A DNA stretch of 64,000 nt from Clostridiales bacterium (GCA_022773945.1 JALFNS010000039.1:1-64000), one strand, 5' to 3'; shown: positions 35,154 through 44,599, counted from the stretch's first letter. Notes: a model not told the origin generated them from the sequence alone. Numbers and translations: made by a program.

Positions 35154-35894
35154 ATGTTTAATGCTGAGAAAGTTAAGAACGATATAGTCAGCTGGATAGC
35201 CGGCTGGTTTGATGAGAACGGACCGGACTGCATGGCCGTCGTGGGACTGAGCGGCGGTAAGGACAGCTCCGTTGTGGCCGCTCTCTGCGTGGAGGCCCTG
35301 GGCAGAGACCGGGTCCTGGGAGTAATGATGCCTAAGGGCGAGCAGTTCGATATAGACGTGTCCCACGCTCTCGTTGAACATCTGGGTATCGAGGGCATCG
35401 TCATGAATATTCAGGATGCCTACACGGGAATAGAGAAGGAGATGGAGGCAGTTTTCGGGGAAATGTCCACCCAGACGAGAACCAATCTACCGCCGCGTCT
35501 GAGAATGACAATGCTCTACGCCGTGTCACAGACTGTAAACGGACGTGTTGCCAATACATGCAACCTGTCCGAGGACTGGGTTGGATACAACACGCGCTAC
35601 GGTGACAGTGCGGGAGACTTCAGCCCTCTCAGCCACCTGACGGTGCAGGAGGTCAAGGCGGTGGGAAGAGCACTGGGTCTGCCTTCAATGTTCGTGGACA
35701 AGGTGCCGATTGACGGTCTCCAGAGCAAGACAGACGAGGAGAACCTGGGCTTCACCTACGAGGTGCTCGACAGATATATCAGAGAGGGGATATGTGAGGA
35801 CGAGGAGATAAGGAAGAAGATTGACAGAAAGCACGAGGCGAATCTCTTCAAGCTTATGCCGATGCCGACATTTGAATACGAACCGGAGGATTAA
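35154..35894 (+). CDS. nadE: Ammonia-dependent NAD(+) synthase
   Basis: 246 residues, the short form without a glutaminase domain, so free ammonia is the nitrogen source. ATP-PPase loop LSGGKDSSVVAAL near residue 32; NTCNLSEDWVGYNTRYGDSAGDFSPL is the adenylate-binding block. It makes NAD from deamido-NAD. GAGAG precedes ATG 35154. Free ammonia would be plentiful in an amino-acid fermenter with glycine cleavage, which fits this form. Confidence 0.95.
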   Translation: MFNAEKVKNDIVSWIAGWFDENGPDCMAVVGLSGGKDSSVVAALCVEALGRDRVLGVMMPKGEQFDIDVSHALVEHLGIEGIVMNIQDAYTGIEKEMEAVFGEMSTQTRTNLPPRLRMTMLYAVSQTVNGRVANTCNLSEDWVGYNTRYGDSAGDFSPLSHLTVQEVKAVGRALGLPSMFVDKVPIDGLQSKTDEENLGFTYEVLDRYIREGICEDEEIRKKIDRKHEANLFKLMPMPTFEYEPED

Positions 35895-35897
35895 CTG

Positions 35898-36122
35898 ATG
35901 GCGCAGATTACGAAAGACATGATCGACAGAATCAACCAGCTGGCACACAAGAAGAAGAACGGCGGACTGACGCCGGCTGAACAGAAGGAGCAGAAGGCTC
36001 TCTATATAGAGTATCTGGCCGCCATAAGGGGCCAGGTCAGGTCTTCCCTTGACAATGTGCGGTTTGTTGAGGATTTAACTGAGGAAGAATTAAAAGAAGA
36101 GCTTGAAAACAGGACTAAATAG
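35898..36122 (+). CDS. DUF896 (YnzC/UPF0291) small protein
   Basis: 74 residues, helical and highly charged: MIDRINQLAHKKKNGGLTP followed by EQKEQKALYIEYLAAIRGQ, the DUF896 core. The Bacillus relative YnzC belongs to the SOS-linked yneA-yneB-ynzC operon and its role is unknown. Here it lies 3 nt after nadE, not near the YneA-like gene. GGAGG precedes ATG 35898. Confidence 0.88.
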   Translation: MAQITKDMIDRINQLAHKKKNGGLTPAEQKEQKALYIEYLAAIRGQVRSSLDNVRFVEDLTEEELKEELENRTK

Positions 36123-36177
36123 GTATAATATATAATTAGACTTAATAAGTAAAGATTAAGAAGGGAGTTAATTACCA

Positions 36178-37353
36178 ATGAGAGAGGTTTATCTGGATTA
36201 TTCGGCAACGACACCTGTCAAGGAGGATGTTGTTAAAGAAATGATTCCTTACTATACAGAAAAATTCGGGAATCCGTCCAGTCTCTATGCACCGGGACTG
36301 GCCGCCAAGGAAGGCCTTGACAAGGCCAGAGTTCAGGTTGCTGAGCTTATAAATGCGGAACCTAACGAGATTTTCTTCACTTCCTGCGGTACGGAAGCTG
36401 ACAACTGGGTTCTGGAGGGAGTTGCCGATGCTCTTAAGAAGAAGGGCAATCATATAATCACTACAACCATTGAGCATCATGCTATTCTCCACACATGTCA
36501 GTACATGGAGAAGCACGGTGTTGAGGTCACATATCTCGATGTGGACAATGAGGGCTTCGTTAATCCGGAGGATCTGAAGGCCGCACTGAGAGACGAGACC
36601 GTGCTGGTCAGCATAATGATGGTGAACAACGAAGTGGGTACGGTTCAGCCGATTAAGGAACTGGCCGCCATCGCACACGAGAAGGGCGTGTACTTCCACA
36701 CGGACGCCGTTCAGGCTATAGGCAACGTTCCTGTGGACGTTAAGGATCTGGATGTTGATTTCATCTCAATGTCGGCCCACAAGATTTACGGACCTAAGGG
36801 AGTGGGTGCTCTCTACAAGAGAAAGGGCATCACAATTCCTAACTTCATACACGGAGGCGCTCAGGAGAGAAAGAAGAGAGCAGGTACGGAGAATGCGGCA
36901 GGAATCGTGGGATTCGGCAAGGCTGCAGAGCTGGCAAAGGCCGAGCTGGACAGGCACATCGCTCACTCCAGAGAACTGAGAGCTTACCTGTGGGATATCA
37001 TACAGAAGGAGATTCCTGATGTTCACCTCAACGGTCCTGAGGATTTCACAAAGAGACACCCGGGAAATCTCAGCGTTTCATTTGACTACATCGAGGGAGA
37101 GGCTATACTCCTGAGACTGGATGCCTGCGGAATCAGCGTAAGCACAGGCTCCGCGTGCTCCTCAAGCTCACTGGGAGTGTCCCATGTCCTCGAGGCAATC
37201 AGGGTTCCTATCACCAGATCGAACGGAACCATAAGATTTACCGTGGGAGATTTCACCACGAAGGAAGATATTGAATATGTGGGAGAGTCCCTCAAGAAGG
37301 TTGTTGAACTGCTCAGAGAGCTTTCTCCCGTTAACGGAATGGAAGGATGGTAA
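36178..37353 (+). CDS. iscS: Cysteine desulfurase, IscS/NifS type
   Basis: 391 residues. A PLP enzyme that takes sulfur from cysteine for Fe-S clusters. The PLP lysine is Lys202 in SMSAHKIYGPKG; the active cysteine is Cys327 in STGSACSSSSLG; EHHAILHT holds the PLP-stacking His. AAGGGAG precedes ATG 36178. A possible promoter just upstream (TTGAAA 36103-36108, TATAAT 36124-36129) has a short 15-nt spacer. It overlaps the start of iscU's extended frame, confirming a two-gene unit. Confidence 0.95.
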   Translation: MREVYLDYSATTPVKEDVVKEMIPYYTEKFGNPSSLYAPGLAAKEGLDKARVQVAELINAEPNEIFFTSCGTEADNWVLEGVADALKKKGNHIITTTIEHHAILHTCQYMEKHGVEVTYLDVDNEGFVNPEDLKAALRDETVLVSIMMVNNEVGTVQPIKELAAIAHEKGVYFHTDAVQAIGNVPVDVKDLDVDFISMSAHKIYGPKGVGALYKRKGITIPNFIHGGAQERKKRAGTENAAGIVGFGKAAELAKAELDRHIAHSRELRAYLWDIIQKEIPDVHLNGPEDFTKRHPGNLSVSFDYIEGEAILLRLDACGISVSTGSACSSSSLGVSHVLEAIRVPITRSNGTIRFTVGDFTTKEDIEYVGESLKKVVELLRELSPVNGMEGW

Positions 37354-37358
37354 AGAAA

Positions 37359-37814
37359 ATGGCTTTATATAACGATAAGGTAATGGACCATTTCATGAAC
37401 CCGCACAATGTGGGTGAAATAGAAAATGCGGACGGCAAAGGCGTATACGGCAGCCCTGTCTGCGGAGATATGATGCAGGTTACGATATCGGTGGATGACA
37501 AGGATGTTATCACTGATGCCAAGTTCAAGACCTTCGGTTGCGGAAGCGCTATCGCATCATCCAGCATGGCTACGGACATGATTAAGGGAATGACTGTTGA
37601 GGAAGCTCTCGAAGTGAGCAACCAGAAGATAGTCGACGAGCTGGGCGGACTTCCGGCAATCAAGATTCACTGTTCCGTACTGGCAGAGCACGCCATCAAG
37701 AACGCCATATATGACTACGCTCAGAAGAACGGCAAGGAATACGCAGGTCTCGAGGGATACGATCCTAACGAGGAGAGAGATCATCACGACGACTGCGAGT
37801 CCTGTGAAGGATAA
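37359..37814 (+). CDS. iscU: Fe-S cluster assembly scaffold IscU
   Basis: 151 residues from ATG 37359 (MALYNDKVMDHFMNP, the usual family start); an in-frame ATG at 37347 touches the ribosome site. Cluster cysteines are Cys35 (GSPVCGDMM), Cys61 (FGCGSAIASS) and Cys105 (KIHCSVLAEHA), all present. A clostridial tail adds HHDDCESCEG with two more cysteines. It receives sulfur from IscS. No iscA, hscA or fdx follows, as is usual in Clostridia. Confidence 0.95.
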   Translation: MALYNDKVMDHFMNPHNVGEIENADGKGVYGSPVCGDMMQVTISVDDKDVITDAKFKTFGCGSAIASSSMATDMIKGMTVEEALEVSNQKIVDELGGLPAIKIHCSVLAEHAIKNAIYDYAQKNGKEYAGLEGYDPNEERDHHDDCESCEG

Positions 37815-37822
37815 TAAACACA

Positions 37823-38794
37823 ATGGAGAAGGTAAAACTGGGCAATACTGATATTTATGTGACACCTGTGGGTCTGGGCGTTCTCACCGTGGGCAACACC
37901 CAGCTGGATTTGCCTGTGGAGGCAGGGGCCGACGTGGTGCGCTACGCCTACGACAGGGGAATCAACCTCTTCGACACGGCTCAGTATTATGAGACATATC
38001 CGTATATAGCGGAAGCATTTCGCGACACAGACATGTCGCCGGATAATCCGGACCGTCCTGTTATAGCAAGCAAATGCCTCGACTGTTCATACGAGGCCAT
38101 GGAACATGCGATACTGGAGTGCCTGGAGGCGCTGAATCTCGAGACAATCGACATATTCAAGCTGCACGAGGTGCGTCAGGATCCGGACTGGGACAACAGA
38201 CAGGGCGCATGGCAGTGCCTCAAGGACTACAGAGACAGAGGAATCGTCAGAGCCATAGGCGTCTCCACCCACCACGTGGACGTTGTGGAGCGCATGGCTT
38301 CGGAACCGGACTGTGACATAGTGTTCCCCCTTATAAACTACCGGGGCCTCGGTATACGCAAAGGCTCCGAAGCCGCTTCAGCGGAGGAGATGGCCGCTGC
38401 CATAGACAAGTGTCTGAAAGCGGGCAAGGGCGTCTTCGCCATGAAGGCCTTCGGCGGCGGTAACCTGACCGGCAGCTACATGAAGGCTCTGAATTATGTC
38501 AGGGATCTGGGATGCCATTCCATCATGGTGGGAATGGGAAACAGAGCTGAGATAGACAACCTGATTGATTATGCTGAGGGACGGCTTCCGTCGGATTTCC
38601 AGCCGGATGTGTCCGAGAAGAGAATACGCATTGATCAGGGTGACTGCGAGGGCTGCGGTGCCTGCGTGAAAAGGTGTCCCAACAAGGCCATCTACATTAA
38701 CGAGAGGGGACTGGCCCAGGTGGATCATTCAAGCTGTCTCACCTGCGGTTACTGTGCTCCCGTATGCCCGGTAAGAGCAATTATCATGTGGTAG
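37823..38794 (+). CDS. Aldo/keto reductase fused to a two-cluster ferredoxin domain
   Basis: 323 residues. An AKR barrel (1-265) with GINLFDTAQYY (catalytic Asp/Tyr) and FKLHEV, followed by two [4Fe-4S] motifs: CEGCGACVKRCP and CLTCGYCAPVCP at about 280-320. Electrons could pass between ferredoxin-type clusters and NAD(P)H or a carbonyl substrate; the substrate is unknown. It lies 8 nt after iscU, which suggests shared expression with the Fe-S assembly genes. Confidence 0.88.
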   Translation: MEKVKLGNTDIYVTPVGLGVLTVGNTQLDLPVEAGADVVRYAYDRGINLFDTAQYYETYPYIAEAFRDTDMSPDNPDRPVIASKCLDCSYEAMEHAILECLEALNLETIDIFKLHEVRQDPDWDNRQGAWQCLKDYRDRGIVRAIGVSTHHVDVVERMASEPDCDIVFPLINYRGLGIRKGSEAASAEEMAAAIDKCLKAGKGVFAMKAFGGGNLTGSYMKALNYVRDLGCHSIMVGMGNRAEIDNLIDYAEGRLPSDFQPDVSEKRIRIDQGDCEGCGACVKRCPNKAIYINERGLAQVDHSSCLTCGYCAPVCPVRAIIMW

Positions 38795-38810
38795 AATTGT
38801 CAGATTTTCG

Positions 38811-38839
38811 TTGTAAGAATTTTCATTTTATGGTATCAT
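38811..38839 (+). promoter_or_regulatory. Promoter of the glycine-riboswitch operon
   Basis: TTGTAA (38811-38816), 17 nt, TATCAT (38834-38839), with an extended -10 TG one base before. The predicted start is near 38846. Confidence 0.7.
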
Positions 38840-38871
38840 CTTTATGGTGTTAAATTAATGAATCGGATGAT

Positions 38872-38990
38872 GAACCTGTGAGAGTCTTACCGTATCCCGG
38901 AGGATGCGGCCGAGCACCGAAGGGGCAAAATGCTAAGAGTCATTGAAACTCTCAGGTATCAGGAACAGGTTCGGACGAAACTCTGGAGAA
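38872..38990 (+). promoter_or_regulatory. Glycine riboswitch (single aptamer type)
   Basis: Glycine aptamer blocks are seen: GTGAGAGT, CACCGAAGGGGCAA, and GAAACTCTCAGGTATCAGGAAC. P1 pairs GAACCTG (38872-38878) with CAGGTTC (38966-38972). After P1 comes GGACGAAACTCTGGAGA, a short remnant in the place of a second aptamer. It controls the DUF1015-gcv operon, in line with induction of glycine breakdown by glycine. Confidence 0.92.
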
Positions 38991-38995
38991 AACAC

Positions 38996-39026
38996 GACAG
39001 AGAGGGTTTTTCCCTCTCTGTCTTTG
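38996..39026 (+). terminator. Riboswitch terminator
   Basis: GACAGAGAGGG (38996-39006), loop TTTTT, CCCTCTCTGTC (39012-39022): a perfect 11-bp stem followed by TTTGTCT. The CTCTGGAGA just upstream can compete with the left arm, offering a way for the aptamer to control it. Confidence 0.8.
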
Positions 39027-39069
39027 TCTATTCCTGAGGAAAACGGAATTATTGAAAGGATGAACAACA

Positions 39070-40293
39070 ATGAGTAAGACAGGATTTTCAGCAGCGGACA
39101 TTCTGCTGCCGGCAGAAGGAAACTATGAAACATGGGCCGTTGTGGCATGTGACCAGTTTACTTCACAGCCTGAATACTGGGAGAAGGTGGAGGAAACAGT
39201 AGGTGACAAGCCTTCCACGTTCCGTATTATTCTGCCTGAAGCACAGCTCACGGACGGCCATACGGAGGAGCACATCGACAAGATCAACAGCACAATGAGA
39301 CAGTATCTTGACAATGGTGTGTTTAAGGAATATCCGGATGCCATGATTTATCTGGAGAGAGTTCAGAGCGACGGTAAAATAAGACGCGGTCTCATCGGCA
39401 AAATAGATCTGGAGAAATACGATTATTCCGTGGGAAGCACATCACTCGTAAGAGCCACCGAGGGCACGGTTCTCGACAGAATCCCGCCTCGTCAGGCAGT
39501 AAGACGTGATGCTGCTGTTGAGCTTCCTCACGTGATGCTCCTTATAGATGACGTTGAAAACAGCGTTATAGGACCTATGTCCGCATGCAGCGATGTTATC
39601 TACGATTTTGACCTGATGGCAGGCGGCGGACACGCCAAAGGATGGCTCGTTCCGGAGGAGCTCAAGAAACAGGCTATGGGAGCCCTGGAGGCCCTCGCCG
39701 ACAAGCAGCCTTTGCTCTTCGCTGTAGGAGACGGCAACCATTCACTGGCATCGGCCAAGGCTCTCTATGAGGAAGAGAAGGCTAAGTTCGGACCGGGAAG
39801 CGAGAAGACTCTTCTCTCAAGATACGCCCTCGTTGAGGTTGTGAATCTCTATGACAGCGCGCTGGAATTCGAGCCTATTCACAGAGTTCTCTTCGATATC
39901 GACCCGAAGGCACTCATGGATGCTCTTAAGAAGTACTATCCGGATACCGTTGAAGGCAAAGAGGAAGGCCACGTTATCGAATACGCTTACGAAGGAGCCA
40001 GAGGCTTCATCACAGTTAAGAATCCTAAGGCTCAGCTGGAGGTTGGAACTCTTCAGGCCTTCCTGGATGAATACATCAAGGAGACGGGCGCCAGAATCGA
40101 CTACGTTCACGGCGATGACATCACTGTAGAGCTGGGCAGCAAGCCGGGCTGCATAGCATTCCTTCTTCCTGCCATGGACAAGGGAGACCTCTTCAAGTCG
40201 GTAATCAACGACGGTGCTCTTCCTAGAAAGACCTTCTCAATGGGTCACGCAGAGGACAAGAGATACTACATCGAAGCAAGAAAGATCAAGTAA
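39070..40293 (+). CDS. DUF1015 family protein, first gene of the glycine operon
   Basis: 407 residues. DUF1015 is shown by ILLPAEGNYETWAVVACDQF near the start, the central FAVGDGNHSLASAKA block, and the LPRKTFSMGHAEDKRYYIEA end. No catalytic role is established; in other genomes the family often lies beside serA or serC. Here it is the first gene under a glycine riboswitch and leads the glycine cleavage genes, which ties it to serine/glycine metabolism. AAAGGATG precedes ATG 39070. Confidence 0.85.
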   Translation: MSKTGFSAADILLPAEGNYETWAVVACDQFTSQPEYWEKVEETVGDKPSTFRIILPEAQLTDGHTEEHIDKINSTMRQYLDNGVFKEYPDAMIYLERVQSDGKIRRGLIGKIDLEKYDYSVGSTSLVRATEGTVLDRIPPRQAVRRDAAVELPHVMLLIDDVENSVIGPMSACSDVIYDFDLMAGGGHAKGWLVPEELKKQAMGALEALADKQPLLFAVGDGNHSLASAKALYEEEKAKFGPGSEKTLLSRYALVEVVNLYDSALEFEPIHRVLFDIDPKALMDALKKYYPDTVEGKEEGHVIEYAYEGARGFITVKNPKAQLEVGTLQAFLDEYIKETGARIDYVHGDDITVELGSKPGCIAFLLPAMDKGDLFKSVINDGALPRKTFSMGHAEDKRYYIEARKIK

Positions 40294-40335
40294 CCGAAAC
40301 TATTGTTTTTCAATATAAGGGAACAGGAGGAATTT

Positions 40336-41421
40336 ATGGAACTTAAAACTCCGCTTTATGAAGCACACTTAAAGGCCGGCGGCAAGATGGTGCCTTTCGC
40401 AGGTTACATTCTTCCGGTCCAGTACAAGGATTCAGGTGTTATCAAGGAACACATGGCTGTCAGAGAGAAGGTGGGAATGTTCGATGTTTCACACATGGGC
40501 GAAATTCTCTGTGAGGGTCCGGATGCACTGGCTAACCTGAACATGCTTCTGACCAACGATTTCACGAACATGGTTATCGAACAGGCCAGGTATTCACCTA
40601 TGTGCAACGAGAAGGGCGGCACTGTTGACGATCTTATCGTATACAAGCTCGAAGAGGAGAAGTACCTCCTCGTGGTTAACGCCGCCAACAAGGACAAGGA
40701 CTACAAGTGGATATGCGACCATCAGTCCGGCGACGTGAAGTTCACTGATGTCTCCGATCAGTACGCTCAGATTGCCGTTCAGGGTCCTAATGCAAAGGCT
40801 CTTATCGCCAAGATTTCCGAGGAGGGTTCCATCCCTGATAAATACTATCACTGCAGGAAGGATGCCGTTGTTGCGGGAATCCACTGCATATGCTCCACTA
40901 CAGGCTACACGGGCGAGGACGGCGTTGAACTCTATCTGCCGGCAGCCAAGGCTGAGGATATGTGGAATGCACTGCTGGAAGCAGGAGACGAGTTCGGACT
41001 CATTCCTTGCGGACTGGGCGCCAGAGACACTCTCAGAATGGAAGCGGGAATGCCTCTCTACGGACACGAGATGGACGAGGAGATCTCCCCTAGAGAAGCA
41101 GGACTCATGTTCGCAATCAAGATGAAGAAGCCTGACTTCATAGGCAAGAAGCCGATGGAGGAGGCTGGCAAGCCTGCAGTAGTCAGAGTAGGTCTTAAGA
41201 TCACAGGCAGAGGAATCGCACGTGAGCATCAGGACATCTACGTTGGAGACGAGAAGATCGGCTACACCACTTCGGGAACCAAGTGTCCGTTCTTCGACTA
41301 TCCTATCGCCATGGCCAGAGTTCCGAGAGAGTACAAGGAGATAGGAACTCAGATGGAAGTAGATGTCAGAGGACGCAGAGTACAGGCGGAAGTCGTTGAA
41401 CTTCCTTTCTATAAGAGATAA
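40336..41421 (+). CDS. gcvT: Glycine cleavage system T protein (aminomethyltransferase)
   Basis: 361 residues from ATG 40336, with AGGAGG 5 nt upstream. It moves the methylene group from aminomethyl-lipoyl-H protein to tetrahydrofolate, releasing ammonia. Family marks: MVPFAGYILPVQY, FDVSHMGEI, GEDGVELYLP and the ARDTLRMEAGMPLYGHEMDE block with the folate-binding acidic residues. Normal length. 42 nt after the DUF1015 gene, with no terminator between them. Confidence 0.96.
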   Translation: MELKTPLYEAHLKAGGKMVPFAGYILPVQYKDSGVIKEHMAVREKVGMFDVSHMGEILCEGPDALANLNMLLTNDFTNMVIEQARYSPMCNEKGGTVDDLIVYKLEEEKYLLVVNAANKDKDYKWICDHQSGDVKFTDVSDQYAQIAVQGPNAKALIAKISEEGSIPDKYYHCRKDAVVAGIHCICSTTGYTGEDGVELYLPAAKAEDMWNALLEAGDEFGLIPCGLGARDTLRMEAGMPLYGHEMDEEISPREAGLMFAIKMKKPDFIGKKPMEEAGKPAVVRVGLKITGRGIAREHQDIYVGDEKIGYTTSGTKCPFFDYPIAMARVPREYKEIGTQMEVDVRGRRVQAEVVELPFYKR

Positions 41422-41454
41422 CTGATAATAAAGAAGAAGGAAAAGGAGAATATC

Positions 41455-41835
41455 ATGGAACTTAAGAAAGATGCACTTTATGCTAAATCACACGAATGGG
41501 TAGCTTTTGAAGGAGATATCGCAGTTATAGGTATTTCGGATTTCGCACAGTCCGAACTGGGGGATCTGGTATTCGTTAACCTTCCTGAAGAGGGAGACGA
41601 GATAAATGCAGGCGAGGCTTTTGCTGACGTTGAGTCCGTTAAGGCTGTATCCGACATCTATGCTCCTGTATCCGGCACTGTATGTGAAGTCAACGAAGAG
41701 CTTCTCGATGCGCCTGAGCTGATCAACGAGGATGCATACGCTGCATGGTTCATCAAGGTTGAGGGAGTGAGCGAGAAGTCAGAGCTCATGTCACCTGAAG
41801 ATTATGAGGCTTTCTGTGAAAGCGAGGCGGAATAA
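41455..41835 (+). CDS. gcvH: Glycine cleavage system H protein
   Basis: 126 residues. The lipoyl-carrying protein of the complex; the lipoyl lysine is Lys63 in [17 protein letters not shown] near the N-terminus and [21 protein letters not shown] near the C-terminus are family blocks. AAGGAG precedes ATG 41455. Its stop overlaps the gcvPA start by one base (TAATG). Confidence 0.96.
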   Translation: MELKKDALYAKSHEWVAFEGDIAVIGISDFAQSELGDLVFVNLPEEGDEINAGEAFADVESVKAVSDIYAPVSGTVCEVNEELLDAPELINEDAYAAWFIKVEGVSEKSELMSPEDYEAFCESEAE

Positions 41836-43148
41836 TGGGTACCTACGTTCCTAACACCGAAGCGCAGCAGAAGGAGATGCTGCAGGAGATCGGCTTCGAG
41901 AAGCTTGACGATCTCTTCGCGCATATTCCCGATGATGTGAAGTTCCGGGGAGAGCTCAATCTCCCTGAAGGACTTTCTGAAATGGAAGTCGCTTCGGCAA
42001 TGAAGAAGCTGGCGGGCGAAAACCGTGTATTCGACAGCATCTTCCGCGGTGCCGGAGCTTATAACCACTACATCCCGGCCATAGTGGGAACAGTGGTTTC
42101 CAAGGAGACACTCCAGACTGCGTATACGCCTTATCAGGCTGAGATAAGCCAGGGCGTGCTCCAGTCAATCTTCGAGTACCAGACGATGATATGCGATCTG
42201 ACGGGAATGGATGTTTCCAATGCATCTGTTTATGACGGCGCCACTGCAGCCGGCGAGGCTGTTGCCATGTGCCGTGAGAGAAAGCAGAACAAAGCCCTCG
42301 TTTCGGCTGCCATCCAGCCTTCGGTAATGAAGGTTATAGAGACGTATTGTTTCGGCAACGAAATGGAGCTTGAGATTATACCTGAGAAGGACGGATTCAC
42401 CGATGTGGAGGCTCTGAAGGGCATGATGGCCGATGATGTAGCCTGCGTGTACATCCAGCACCCTAACTACTACGGTAATCTGGAGAAGGCTGCTGAAATA
42501 GGTGAAATCGCCCACAGCGCCAAAAAGTGCAAATACATCATGGCAGTAAACCCTATATCTCTGGGAATGCTCAAGACTCCTAGAGAATACGGCGCAGACT
42601 TTGCTGTAGGCGAAGGACAGCCTCTCGGACTGCCGATGGCCTTCGGAGGACCTTATCTGGGATTTATGGCCAGCACGGACGCAATGAAGAGAAAGCTTCC
42701 GGGCAGAATCGTAGGTCAGACGGTTGACCACAACGGCAAGACCGGCTATGTACTCACTCTTCAGGCGAGAGAGCAGCATATCAGACGTGAGAAGGCGTCC
42801 AGCAACATCTGCTCCAACCAGGCGCTCTGCGCTCTGGCTGTGGGAGTTTATCTCGCATCCATGGGCAACGGCGGAATCAGAAACGTCGCCACCCAGTGCT
42901 ATTCCAAGGCTCACTACATGGCAGGCAGAATGGCCGAGGCGGGCTTCACAGTGAAGAGCGACGATTTCTTCCACGAATTCGTTACCGAGTCTGACAAAAA
43001 GTCATCGGACGTTCTCAAAGCCCTCGAGGAGAAGGGAATTCTGGGAGGATATCCTCTCGACGAAAGCAGAATTCTCTGGTGCTGCACTGAAATGAACAGC
43101 AAGAAAGATATAGATGAAGTTATAGACATTCTTAAGGAGGTGAAATAA
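41835..43148 (+). CDS. gcvPA: Glycine dehydrogenase (decarboxylating) subunit 1
   Basis: 437 residues, the N-terminal half of P protein. In Firmicutes and archaea P is split into two genes, and this half forms the structural partner of the PLP subunit. Seen: YTPYQAEISQGVLQSIFEYQ, DVSNASVYDGATAAGEA and SSNICSNQALCALA. It overlaps gcvH and gcvPB by one base each, so stoichiometric translation is likely. Confidence 0.95.
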   Translation: MGTYVPNTEAQQKEMLQEIGFEKLDDLFAHIPDDVKFRGELNLPEGLSEMEVASAMKKLAGENRVFDSIFRGAGAYNHYIPAIVGTVVSKETLQTAYTPYQAEISQGVLQSIFEYQTMICDLTGMDVSNASVYDGATAAGEAVAMCRERKQNKALVSAAIQPSVMKVIETYCFGNEMELEIIPEKDGFTDVEALKGMMADDVACVYIQHPNYYGNLEKAAEIGEIAHSAKKCKYIMAVNPISLGMLKTPREYGADFAVGEGQPLGLPMAFGGPYLGFMASTDAMKRKLPGRIVGQTVDHNGKTGYVLTLQAREQHIRREKASSNICSNQALCALAVGVYLASMGNGGIRNVATQCYSKAHYMAGRMAEAGFTVKSDDFFHEFVTESDKKSSDVLKALEEKGILGGYPLDESRILWCCTEMNSKKDIDEVIDILKEVK

Positions 43149-44599
43149 TGCTGGTATTTGAAAAATCAAGACCCGGCAGAGGCGTAAGCGCTCTTCCTGA
43201 ATGTGATGTTGAGGTTCTCGCCGTAGGTGAGAAGGACAGAAGAGAATCCGAGCTTCATCTTCCTGAGATGGCAGAGGTTGATCTGAGCAGACATTATACC
43301 GAGCTGGAGAGAAAGTCACACGGAGTAAATGACGGTTTCTATCCTCTCGGATCCTGCACGATGAAGTACAACCCTAAAATCAACGAGCAGGCGGCTTCCC
43401 TTGAAGGCTTCACGGGAGTTCACCCGCTCCAGCCTGCAGAGACCGTACAGGGCTGTCTGAAGGTTATGAAGGAGACTGAGGATGCTCTCTGTGAAATCAC
43501 GGGAATGAGCAGATTCACACTCCAGCCTGCGGCAGGCGCACACGGAGAGTTCACCGGACTTCTCCTCATCAAGGCCTACCATCTGGCTAATGGAGACACT
43601 AAGAGAAAGAAGATTATAGTTCCTGACTCGGCTCACGGAACAAACCCTGCATCCGCTGTTATGGCAGGTATGGAGGTAATCAACGTTGATTCAACTCCGG
43701 ACGGACTTGTTGATGTGGACAAGCTCCGCGAAGTATGTGACGGCAATGACGAGATTGCCGGACTCATGCTCACAAACCCTAACACTGCAGGACTCTTCGA
43801 CCCTAACATCAAGGAGATAACGGATATAATCCACAGCTGCGGCGGACAGTGCTACTATGACGGCGCCAACCTTAACGCCATCATGGGATGGGCACGTCCG
43901 GGAGACATGGGCTTCGACTGCGTTCATCTGAACCTGCACAAGACCTTCTCAACACCGCACGGCGGCGGCGGCCCGGGTTCCGGTCCGGTAGGCTGCAAGG
44001 AACACCTGGCTAAGTTCATGCCGGGCGTTAGAGCAGAGGAGAAGGACGGAGCTCTGGATTTTGCGAAGGCTGAAGAGAGCCTCGGCGAGATGAAGAGCTT
44101 CTACGGCAACTTCCTCGTTGTTGTTAGAGCCCTCACATATATCAAGATGCTGGGCAGGGAGGGAATCCCTCAGGCCAGCAAGAACGCAGTGCTCAACGCC
44201 AACTACATGATGAAAAAGCTGAGCAGCAAGTACGACATTGCCTTCAATCCTGCCGTATGCATGCACGAGTTCGTTATGGACATCGGCAGACAGGCCAAGG
44301 AGACAGGTGTTACGGCTATGGATATCGCCAAGGGACTCCTGGACAACCATATCCATCCGCCTACGATGTACTTCCCGCTCACGGTTCATGAAGCTCTCAT
44401 GGCTGAGCCTACGGAGACTGAATCGAAGGAAACTCTGGATCAGGCTATCGAAGTGTTCCTGAAGCTTAACGAAATAGCTTACAGCGATCCTGAACAGCTT
44501 CACAATGCGCCGGTAACCACACCGGTTACTCGTCTCGACGAGGTTGGAGCTGCCAGACATCCGGTTCTCAAGTATGATTTCGAGGTATCAAATGAATAA
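43148..44599 (+). CDS. gcvPB: Glycine dehydrogenase (decarboxylating) subunit 2
   Basis: 483 residues, the PLP-binding half of P protein. The PLP lysine is Lys265 in HLNLHKTFSTPHGGGGPG. FYPLGSCTMKYNPKIN and PDSAHGTNPASA are family blocks. It decarboxylates glycine and loads aminomethyl on lipoyl-H protein. AGGAGGTG precedes ATG 43148. Its last codons overlap lpdA. Confidence 0.96.
   Translation: MLVFEKSRPGRGVSALPECDVEVLAVGEKDRRESELHLPEMAEVDLSRHYTELERKSHGVNDGFYPLGSCTMKYNPKINEQAASLEGFTGVHPLQPAETVQGCLKVMKETEDALCEITGMSRFTLQPAAGAHGEFTGLLLIKAYHLANGDTKRKKIIVPDSAHGTNPASAVMAGMEVINVDSTPDGLVDVDKLREVCDGNDEIAGLMLTNPNTAGLFDPNIKEITDIIHSCGGQCYYDGANLNAIMGWARPGDMGFDCVHLNLHKTFSTPHGGGGPGSGPVGCKEHLAKFMPGVRAEEKDGALDFAKAEESLGEMKSFYGNFLVVVRALTYIKMLGREGIPQASKNAVLNANYMMKKLSSKYDIAFNPAVCMHEFVMDIGRQAKETGVTAMDIAKGLLDNHIHPPTMYFPLTVHEALMAEPTETESKETLDQAIEVFLKLNEIAYSDPEQLHNAPVTTPVTRLDEVGAARHPVLKYDFEVSNE

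Noticed and set aside
38973..38990. Second complete glycine aptamer
   Set aside because: Only a short remnant resembling the 3' part is present before the terminator; the core is missing.
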